Source: Torymus aiolomorphi (lineage: Eukaryota > Arthropoda > Insecta > Hymenoptera > Torymidae). From it: 64,000 nt of DNA. The stretch lies in assembly GCA_036365515.1 (NCBI GenBank), contig CM070875.1, positions 93,912,628 through 93,976,627 on the forward strand, given 5' to 3'. Under the pieces are notes generated by a model that had not been told where the DNA came from, did not search any database, and saw nothing but the letters and a program-made list of their open reading frames with translations. Shown here piece after piece: positions 36,972-46,380 of the stretch. The translations under genes and the position numbers were made by a program. How positions within the stretch are numbered: position 1 is the first letter of the stretch; each line of letters begins with the position of its first letter.

Positions 36972-37322
36972 TTATTTACTAATTTTTGTATACACTATTA
37001 GTCTAACGACGACCTTTTTATTTTCGGAGCAAAATTTACTTTTACTTCTTAAGTCATCCACTTCCATCCAGGAAGTATTTCCGCGTCTATACAAAAATGA
37101 CGTATAATGCCCAGTGGCGTCGTCATTGTTATTTTTCGGCGATCTTAGTTGCCTGGGAAGACCACCTAATCTCGTCCTCACTAGAAAGAGGATTATGGAT
37201 GTTTTTTTTTACATCTTTCAGTTGTATAAACACGTTTTCGTCCTCTTCATTAGATATTTCAAAAATTATAAAATCACCTGGAAAAAATTTTTAATATATT
37301 AAATTAGAAAAATTGTTCAATT
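36972..37322 (-). pseudogene. Possible ubiquitin-peptidase-like (C19) fragment
   Basis: Two minus-strand frames. The upstream one (about 37180-37322) reads PGDFIIFEISNEEDENVF, then IRWSSQATKIAEK. The downstream one (36972-37181) reads TGHYTSFLYRRGNTSWMEVD. In C19 ubiquitin-specific peptidases a GHYTxx...W...DD pattern holds the catalytic His and Asp, and an ILxIxxF strand precedes it. The resemblance is short, the Cys region is absent and a frameshift separates the pieces, so this is tentative. The fragment is cut at 37322 by hairpin cluster B. I cannot say which element or host gene it came from. Confidence 0.35.
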
Positions 37323-37889
37323 AAATAGTATATTATGCACCGAGGGAGTAAAGAAATCTATTGACTCCTTCGAGGAACTTGCTGCCTGAGCAAAGCGTGT
37401 AACTCGCGTGCATTAATAGCCCTTATTATTCTCGAGTGCAGTATTTCACATACTGGTGATTTTATGGTCGAAAACACCTCATAACCCCACTTTCAGAAAC
37501 TGTGATGCCTATGCTCGCTTGACTACATTAGGCCCGAGCGAAGCGGGGGAAGCAACACGCAGGCGGCGCTAGCTGGGAATAAAGTTGAGCAATGCACCTG
37601 CGCATAGCAGTTTCTAAAAGGGAGCTTATGTGGCATTTTTCTCCCTAAAATCAGGAAGAAACTAGTACATTGTGCAACAAGGGGAGAAAATTAGCTATTA
37701 CTAGCGAGTCGGAGTTGAGGGTGCCGAGACAGACACGAGTGCTGAAGACACCTCACCCGAGTCTGAAATAGCTTTTCTTCCCGTGTTACACACCGTATTT
37801 TTTTTAACGAAGGCATGAGGGCCTTTTCTACGTGTGTCGATCGGAGAGAGGATTGGGCATTACGAGTCGTACACAAAGCAGTTGAAGTT

Positions 37890-38100
37890 TTCATTTCTCA
37901 CCTAAAACAAGTGAGAAATGGTCATTTCTCACCTAAAACAGGTGAGAAATTGCCTTTTCTCTCTAGTTTTTCATTTCTCACCTAAAACTAGTGAGAAATG
38001 GCCATTTCTTACCTGTTTTAGGTGAGAAATAGATATTTCTCACTAGTTTTTCATTTCTCACCTGTTTTAGGTGAGAAATGAATATTTCTCACCACTTTCA
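37890..38100. repeat. Tandem array of small perfect hairpins
   Basis: TTTCTCACCTAAAAC and GTGAGAAATG or their complements alternate so that each ~30-35 bp unit is a near-perfect stem with an AAAAC or GTTTT loop, four to five in a row, joined by variable 5-15 bp linkers. Confidence 0.85.
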
Positions 38101-38250
38101 CAAAATACGCTCGAAATGCGAAATTATCTCTCCTACTTTCACACGTGAAAAAGGCCCTATTTCATGCCTGAGTTGAAAAAAATACTTTACGTCAGGGTAT
38201 GCGAAAATAGTAGTTTAGGCTAGAAAAGTATTTTAAGTATACTTTACGTA

Positions 38251-38553
38251 CACTGATTGAACGATTCATTTGAGCCAAAGGCACCGGCTTAACTGCTAAC
38301 GAATATGAACAGTGAATATGTTATCAGTGAATAGTTAACGAATATGTATTTAAATTCAATAAAATGCAGGTGCATTAACAGTCAAGAAATGGTTCATTTA
38401 AAAAACGTAACGCTTGCCACGAAAAGACATCGCGTATTAACTGTGATTGAATATTTTGTAACTCTTAAGAATTTTTCATTTAGGTCAAATATTTGAAAAA
38501 ATCGACTTCCAAATGAATCGCACATTTGCCTCAAATATTTCTTTCTATCAGCG
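38251..38553. mobile_element. MITE with TA target duplication (copy 2)
   Basis: Related to 35011-35283: starts CACTGATTGAACGATTCATT, ends TTTCTTTCTATCAGCG, flanked by TA (38249-38250, 38554-38555), 303 bp. Its left terminal repeat is more diverged than that of copy 1. Confidence 0.65.
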
Positions 38554-40284
38554 TACGAACAATGATCGCTGCGTACTAGTACTGGCCCAAAGGGCATGAG
38601 TGTCGCCTTGCGATCATTGCTAGTGCGAGACGTACATGCCTAAGTTGCATACAATATTTTTTCGCCACACGGCGCGTAAAGTGCGTACTGTACGCCCTGC
38701 GGGCGAAAAACAGCCTACGCATTTTACGCTCCTCGTGGAGAAAATTTTTCGCAACACCAGGCCGAAAGTACCACATTCCCTCCCGGCGCAAAAACGGGAA
38801 TGTGGTATTTCCGTCCGGTTGTTGCGAAATAGTATATTACACAACAAGGGAGGTCAAGAGTTGGCCAGTCCAGAGCACGTGTAAATTGCAACCCGAGCCG
38901 AAAGCGAGGGTGGTAAACATGTGCTCTGGGGTGGCCCTCTTTATCCCCATGTTAAGTTTACGATTTTTCACCATACCCGGGCCGAAAATACCACATTCGC
39001 GTTTCGGAGCCGGGAACGAAAGTGGTATTTTCGGGCAGGGTATGGTGAAAAATAGTTTTTGTCACACAAGCACGTTTTTCGCGTTTTTTTGACCTATTAT
39101 GCGAGCTGAAAGTGATCGTTTATAGACCGGCGGGCAAAAAAAAGTTTTTTTTGCACGCTACGGGGAGCAACGGGCAAAAAAAGTTCTTTTTTGCCCGCTC
39201 CGGCGCAGCAGCGGACAAAAAAAATACTTTTTTGACCGCTGCCCATAAGCTTCGTTTAAGAAGAAACCCGCGAAAAAGAATACTTGTGTTACAAATAATA
39301 TGGTGTGCACCAAGGGCTAAGTGGGCTTTTTGACCTCGTGTGGTTGCAGTACTCGTCTTCGGTTCGCAAAACGTACTCGCCTTCGGTTCGTGCTTGCTCG
39401 CCTTCGACTCGTACTGCAAACTCCACACTCGGTCTAAAAAAGCCCACTTTGCGCCCTTGGTACATAATATACTATTACGCGGGAGAGAAAAGTGTGGAGC
39501 CAGCACTTACAAATTCTACGGATACTCGCTGTCGTCGGCCGTCCTTCCGCATCAGCACCTGATGCGTCGCTCATAGTTGCTTACCGAGATTCGGTCAACG
39601 TAACATTGGCAAGAGGCGCACAATCGCACTTACACACTCTTTCGCACGGCGTCACACGGCAAAAACTCTCCACTTGGACTATATCGCACTCTCTAATAGA
39701 GCGAGGAGCGCGGGCGCTATCCAAAATGAGATTAAGCAGGTTCAAATAAAATCGTAAAGTCTGCATATGAAAATATTATTGAAGGCTGTTATTGTTCAGG
39801 TCTTCGTAAACAAATTAGTATAGTTTTAAATGCAAGTTGCCGACCAATACTTGACATAATATTCTTAAAAAATTAATATTTTAAAATGGGAAAATATGGG
39901 AGTCATGCTGTAGGATTGGAAAAGTATTTAAATTGAAGTACATAAACACGGCAGAATTATAACAAAAATTGAACAATTATAATTAATTAATTTATTGTTT
40001 GAAAATATTTCTTAAATATTGAAGAATGAAAATAATATTTATATTAACAGACAATTGACTTCAGACTTTTAATAGAACCACCTTAATTGTCTGTCTCCTC
40101 GCGCGCACACTCCCCTCCTCACCCCCTCTCACTCTTTCACTCTCACTCTCTCTCCCTCTCGCTCTTTCTCTCTCTCACTCCCTCTCTCTCGCTTTCTCTC
40201 TCTCTCTCTGCACATGTAACATCTTAGAGTAGTTAGTACATTCATTAGACGGGGAGAGAGGGACATGATGAGGAATAATTTTTA

Positions 40285-43200
40285 GTCATACCATTTACTA
40301 AATAAAACATAATTTACAGCGTCCAAAACGCGTTTTTCTGTATTTTCGATCGACGTTCGACTCTGGTATATAGCCTGTCGGTTTTCACCGTTTTCGATCG
40401 ACTTTTGTGTACGGGAACTAACTGTCTAGAAGCGACATATTCAGGAGTACCGTTACAACTTGAGAACATACTAGAAAAAAGATTTTGCACGTTAAAGAAT
40501 TTGTCGCCTACCGTTTTTGTATGTAAAAATCGATTGTCAGCATCAAAAACACGTTTTTTTGCGTTTTCGATCGATTTCCGACTTCGAGATCTTGGCTATC
40601 TTGAAGCAACAAAATCAGGAGTGCTGTAACAACTTAGTAACATATTAGAGACAAGAGTCTGCGCATTTGTAAATTTGTTGCTTCGGTTTCGTTAAAGAAA
40701 ACCCCGATTTCACGTCTCAAACGCGTTATTTTCCGGTTTCGATCGATTTTTGTGTCCGGGAACTAACTGTCTAGAAGCGACAAAATCAGGAATACCGTTA
40801 CAACTTGAGAACATACTAGAGAAAAGATTGTGCACGGTTAAGAATTTGTCGCTTACCGTTTTGGTATGTAAAAATCGATTGTCAGCATCACAAACACGTT
40901 TATTTGCGTTTTCGATCGATTTTCGACTTCGAGATCTCGGCTATTTTGAAGCAACAAAATCAGGAATGCTGTAACAACTTAGTAACATATTAGAGACAAG
41001 AGTCTGCATATTTGTGAATTTGTTGCTTACGGTTTTTCTAACGAAAACCCCATTTACCTAATCTCAAACGGGTTTTTACCGTTTTCGATCGACTTTAGAC
41101 TCCGGGATATAATCTACTGCAAAGCAACAAATTCAGGAATACTCTAACAACGTAGCAACATATTAGAGACAAGAGTCTGCGTATTTGTGAATTTGTTGCT
41201 TACGGTTTTGCTAAAGAAAATCCCGATTTCAGCGTCCCAAACGCGTTATTTTCCGGTTTCGATCGATTTTTGTGTCCGGGAACTAACTGTCTAGAAGCGA
41301 TAAATTCAGGAATACCGTTACAACTTGAGAACATACTAGAGAAAAGATTTAGCACGTTAAAGAATTTGTCGCTCACCGTTTCTGTATGTAAATATCGATT
41401 GCCAGCATCAAAAACACGTTTTTTTGCGTTTTCGATCGATTTTCGACTTCGAAATCTCGGCTATCTTGAAGCAACAAAATCAGGAGTGCTGTAACAACTT
41501 AGTAACATATTAGAGACAAGAGTCTACGCATTTGTAAATTTGTTGCTTACGGTTTTGCTAAAGAAAACCCCGATTTCAGCGTCCCAAACGCGTTATTTTC
41601 CGGTTTCGATGGATTTTTGTGTCCGGGAACTGTCTAGAAGCGACAAATTCCGGAATACCGTTACAACTTGAGAACATACTAGAGATAATATGGCGCACTT
41701 TAATGAATTTGTCGCTCACCGTTTTGGTACGTAAAAATCGATTGTCAGCATCACAACCACGTTTTTTTGAGTTTTCGATCCATTTTCGACTTCGAGATCT
41801 CGCCTATCCTGAAGCAACAAAATCAGGAGTGCTGTAACAACTTAGTAACATATTAGAGACAAGAGTCTGCGCATTTGTAAATTTGTTGCTTAAGGTTTTG
41901 CTAAAGAAAACCCCGATTTCAGCGTCCCAAACGCGTTATTTTCCGGTTTCGATCGATTTTTGTGTCCGGGAACTAACTGTCTAGAAGCGACAAAATCAGG
42001 AATACCGTTACAACTTGAGAACATACTAGAGAAAAGATTGTGCACATTAAAGAACTTGTTGCTCACCGTTTCTGTATGTAAATATTGATTGTCAGCATCA
42101 AAAACACGTTGTTTTGCGTTTTCGATTGATTTTCGACTTCGGAATCTCGGTTATCGTGGAGCAACAAAATCAGGAGTGCTCTAACAACGTAGCAACATAT
42201 TAGAGACAAGAGTCTGCGCATTTGTGAAATTGTTGCTTACGGTTTTTCTAACGAAAACCCCATTTACCTAATCTCAAACGGGTTTTTACCGTTTTCGATC
42301 GACTTAGACTCCGGGATATAATCTACTGCAAAGCAATAAATTCAGGAATACTCTAACAACGTAGCAACATATTAGAGACAAGAGTCTGCGCATTTGTGAA
42401 TTTGTTGCTTACGGTTTTGCTAAAGAAAATCCCGATTTCAGCGTCCCAAACGCGTTATTTTCCGGTTTCGATCGATTTTTGTGTCCGGGAACTAACTGTC
42501 TAGAAGCAACATATTCAGGAATACCGTTACAACTTGAGAACATACTAGAGAAAAGATTTAGCTCGTTAAAGAATTTGTCGCTCAGCGTTTCTGTATGTAA
42601 ATATCGATTGTCAGCATCAAAAACACGTTTCTTTGCGTTTTCGATCGATTTTCGACTTCGAAATCTCGGCTATCTTGAAGCAACAAAATCAGGAGTGCTG
42701 TAACAACTTAGTAACATATTAGGGACAAGAGTCTGCGCATTTGTAAATTTGTTGCTTACTGTTTTGCTAAAGAAAACCCCGATTTCAGCGTCCCAAACGC
42801 GTTATCTTCCGGTTTCGATCGATTTTTGTGGCCGGGAACTAACTGTCTAGAAGCGACAAATTCAGGAATACCGTTACAATTTGAGAACATACTAGAGAAA
42901 AGATTTAGCACGTTAAAGAATTTGTCGCTCACCGTTTCTGTATGTAAATATCTATTGTCAGCATCAAAAACACGTTTTTTTGCGTCTTCGATCGATTTTC
43001 GACTTCGAGATCTCGCCTATCCTGAAGCAACAAAATCAGGAGTGCTGTAACAACTTAGTAACATATTAGAGACAAGAGTCTGCGCATTTGTAAATTTGTT
43101 GCTTAAGGTTTTGCTAAAGAAAACCCCGATTTCAGCGTCCCAAACGCGTTATTTTCCGGTTTCGATCGATTTTTGTGTCCGGGATTTAACTGTCTAGAAG

Positions 43201-44250
43201 CGACAAATTCCGGAATACCGTTACAACTTGAGAACATACTAGAGATAACATGGTGCACGTTAATGAATTTGTCGCTCACCGTTTCTGTATGTAAATATCG
43301 ATTGTCAGCATCAAAAACACGTTTTTTTGCGTTTTCGATCGATTTTCGACTTCGAAATCTCGGCTATCTTGAAGCAACAAAATCAGGAGTGCTGTAACAA
43401 CTTAGTAACATATTAGAGACAAGAGTGTGCGCATTTGTAAATTTGTTGCTTAAGGTTTTGCTAAAGAAAACCCCGATTTCAGCGTCCCAAACGCGTTATT
43501 TTCCGGTTTCGATCGATTTTTGTGTCCGGGAACTAACTGTCTAGAAGCGAAAAAATCAGGAATACCGTTACAACTTGAGAACATACTAGAGATAACGTGG
43601 TGCACGTTAATGAATTTGTCGCTCACCGATTTTGTATGTAAAAATCGATTGTCAGCATCAAAAACACGTTTTCTTGCGTTTTCGATCGATTTTCGACTTC
43701 GAGATCTCGGCTATCTTGAAGCAACAAAATCAGGAGTGCTGTAACAACGTAGCAACATATTAGAGACGAGATTCTGCACATTTACGAATTTGTTGCTTAC
43801 GGTTTTGCTAAGGAAAACCCCGATTTCAGCGTCCCAAACGCGTTATTTTCCAGTTTTCATCGATTTTGTTTTCGGGGATCTATCTGTCTTGAAGCAACAA
43901 ATTCAGGAATACCGTTACAACTTAACAATATACTAGAGAAAACATTGTGCACGATAATGAATTCGTCGCTTACCGTTTTTGTATGTAAATATCGATTGTC
44001 AGCATCACAAGCACGTTTTTCTGCGTCTTCGGTCGACTTTTGACTCAAGATCTCGCTTCTCTTGAAGCAACAAAATCAGGAGTGCTGTAACAACTTAGTA
44101 ATATATTTAAGACTACATTCCGTACAGTTATGAATTTGTTGCTTACGGTTTTACTAAAAAAAAACCCCTCTTCAGAGTCCCAAACGATTTCGTTTGCGTT
44201 TTCGATCGACTTTCGACTTTTGCATCCTGCCTATCTTTTAATCTTTGACT
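40285..44250 (-). repeat. Right ~173-bp tandem array, about 23 monomers
   Basis: Same monomers as the left array in opposite orientation, less than half as long. Blocks 41619-41837, 42479-42703, 43173-43397 and 43520-43744 pair with 26414-26722, 25547-25771, 24682-24906 and 24335-24559. Confidence 0.93.
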
Positions 44251-44274
44251 TCTCGCTTGATTAGGGTTTTTAAT

Positions 44275-45595
44275 TTAAAAAAGACATTTGTGAAAGTAGT
44301 GTTGCCTGCATGCACATTAGCTGAATTAATTTTTTTTTAGTTTTATCATTTCCGTTTATATGCATGACCCGACGTTGTTCATATCCGTGCATGCGTTCCA
44401 CTTTTGGGACAGTGGTCAACTTTTGAGACATGGGATCTACGGCATCATCAAGCGACAAATTAGCGACAAAAAGTAGGCCAAACCCCGTGTCGTTATTGTT
44501 AATAGCTGAGAAGATACAACGTAATGACTTTTCCAGCTTGAGACTCATGCCACCGTAGCCACTGTTTCTCGGAAATGGCTAGAGCGTTAAAATCGGGGAA
44601 AAATCAGCGACAAATTAGCGACAAAATATGCAATTATAAGTTAATGGATATTTTTAATTTTTATCATTTTTGCTTATATGCTTGTGACCTTGTATCGTTT
44701 TCTGGGACAGCGGTCCATTTTTGGGACATGGGATCTACGGCATCTTTGAGCGACAAATTAGCGACAAAATCTAGGCCTAACCCGGTGTCGCTATCGTCAA
44801 TTGGTGAGACAATAGAACGTAATGGCTTTCCTATCTTAATATTACGCTAGAATAGCCATTGTTTCTCGAAAACGGCTAGAGCGTTAAAATCGGGTTTTGC
44901 GGGAAAAATCAGCGACAAATTAGCGACAAAATATGCAATTATAAGTTAATGAATATTTTTAATTTTCATAATTTTTGCTTATATGCTCGTGACCTTGTAT
45001 CGTTTTTTGGGACAGCGGTCCATTTTTGGGACATGGGATCTACGGCATCTTTGAGCGACAAATTAGCGACAAAATCTAGACCTAACCCGGTGTCGCTATT
45101 GTCAATTCCTGAGAAGATACAATAGTGGCTTTTCCAGCTTAAGACTTACGTTGCAGTAGCCATTGTTTCTCGGAATCGGCTGGAGCGTTAAAATCGGATT
45201 TTGCGGGAAAAATCAGCGACAAATTAGCGACAAAATATGCAATTATAAGTTAATTGTTATTTTTAATTTTCGTCATTTTTGCTTATATGCTCGTGACCTT
45301 GTATCGTTTTTTGGGACAGCGGTCCATTTTTGGGACATGGGATCTACGGCATCTTTGAGCGACAAATTAGCGACAAAATCTAGGCCTAACCCGGTGTCGC
45401 TATTGTCAATTGCTGAGAAGATACAATAGTGGCTTTTCCAGCTTATGACTTAAGTTGCAGTAGCCATTGTTTCTCGGAATCGGCTGGAGCGACAAAATCG
45501 GGATTGGCGTAACAAATTAGCGACAAATTAGCGACAAAATACGGGATTATTTTCAACCCGGGCTTATGAAGTGGCTACTCCAGCTTAATATACAT
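44275..45595 (-). repeat. Right subterminal ~300-bp repeats and terminus
   Basis: Mirror of 22487-23820. Conceptual frames 44270-44548 and 23531-23809 differ by only two residues, showing how similar the arms are. Ends CCAGCTTAATATACAT at 45595. Confidence 0.92.
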
Positions 45596-45604
45596 AGAAA
45601 ACAG
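45596..45604. other. Target-site duplication of the foldback element (right)
   Basis: AGAAAACAG, identical to 22478-22486. Confidence 0.95.
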
Positions 45605-46199
45605 TGGCCATCACCTTTCCGGCCGACGGGACCGTCTTCGCCTTCTTCGGAGCAGGTTCACCGGGTAAAGTCCACTGTTTTGACTGCTCCTTGGTCTCTG
45701 GAGTGTAGTAGTGAATCCATAATTCGTCGACGGTCACGTAACGACGCAAAAACTCTTTTGGATTGCGATTAAACAGCTCCAAACACTGCTCTGAACTGGT
45801 CACACGGATGCGCTTGTTGTCTGCAGTCAGCAAATGCGGCACCCACCTTGCTGACAGCTTCCTCATGCCTAAAATCTCATGTAGGATATGCCACACGCAT
45901 TCTTCTGAGATGCCTACTATCGCAGCTATCTCGTGCACCTTTAATCGGCGGTCTGACAAAACGATATCGTGTATTTTTGTCACGTTCTCCTCCGTAGTGG
46001 CTGTTTTCGGAGCACCTGGGCGTGGATCATCAAAAACCGACGTACGACCACGTTGAAACTCGTTATACCAAAATTTAACGGTCGCCATCGAAGGAGAAGC
46101 ATCCCCATACACTGCATCCAAGCGTTCTTTAATTTCACTGCGCGATTTCCCTTCCAAAAACAAGAATCGAATCACCGACCGATATTGTTCTTTCTCCAT
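45605..46199 (-). pseudogene. mariner transposase, N-terminal half
   Basis: Begins at the ATG of MEKEQYRSVIRFLFLEGKS; an ATG eight codons further upstream is open too but less like the family. Shows the two helix-turn-helix DNA-binding regions (SEIKERLDAVYG, LKVHEIAAIVGISEECVWHI), the WVPHLL motif, and the first catalytic Asp in VTVDELWIHYYTPE. It is open to the insertion point in KVMATVF. With the other half it makes about 347 codons, normal for mariner, so the foldback insertion is its only obvious lesion. Confidence 0.93.
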
Positions 46200-46380
46200 T
46201 TTTTCAAAAATCAACGGACACATTTGCTTTCACACGCTCTCAAAAATAAACTACAACTCCGATCCGGCTGAAATTTCATCTGTAACCGTTTACAGGAAGA
46301 TACTGCACTGTAGTGTATTTCTGGTGCGATAGTGGCACCATCTGGCGGTGAGGCTAGGTACTTGTCAAATGACCCTCGTA

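Larger units (their letters stand above)
37324..39480. repeat. Hairpin cluster B: many nested palindromes
   Basis: Begins with ATAGTATATTATGCACC, as in cluster A. Further units start near 38826 (ATAGTATATTACACAACAAG) and end near 39475 (CCCTTGGTACATAATATACT, pairing with TATGGTGTGCACCAAGGGC at about 39299). Apical motifs of the CCGAGCGAAGCG family occur near 37535 and 38899. A second unit type (GGCCGAAAGTACCACATT ... AATGTGGTATTTCCG) occurs near 38760-38815 and 38985-39045. A-run hairpins (GGGCAAAAAAAGTTC...TTTTTTGCCCG) occupy 39128-39250. MITE copy 2 interrupts it. Confidence 0.75.
33871..40284. other. Internal cargo region of the foldback element
   Basis: AT-rich unique sequence with (TG)n tracts at about 34555-34600 and 34918-34965, two MITEs, an iteron hairpin, a diverged ~300-bp repeat, a possible peptidase fragment, hairpin cluster B and a pyrimidine-rich tract at about 40095-40210. 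No complete gene. Stretches 34000-35000, 35720-36770 and 39480-40095 show nothing else I can name. Confidence 0.6.
22487..45595. mobile_element. 23.1-kb foldback element inside mariner
   Basis: The ends are inverted repeats starting ATGTATATTAAGCTGGAGTA, followed by AGCCACTTCATAAGCCCGGG; the outer ~170 bp of the two arms differ at one position by eye. Nine-base duplications AGAAAACAG flank it. The left arm (22487-32350) and right arm (40285-45595) mirror each other: positions x and 68082-x match to within a few bases down to about 24.9/43.2 kb, then with a shift of about one 173-bp monomer to about 26.7/41.6 kb. 9-bp duplications plus long, internally repetitive arms fit Foldback/MULE-type transposons. 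No transposase is visible, so it is non-autonomous here. Confidence 0.92.
21967..46378 (-). mobile_element. mariner element split by a 23.1-kb insertion
   Basis: Terminal inverted repeats CGAGGGTCATTTGATAAGTA (21967) and its complement ending at 46378 match over 28 bp with one mismatch. TA dinucleotides flank both ends (21965-21966 and 46379-46380). Subtracting the foldback insertion and its duplicated 9 bp leaves 1294 bp, the usual mariner length. The transposase reads on the minus strand in two pieces, each open, so the element was probably intact when it was hit. Confidence 0.95.
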
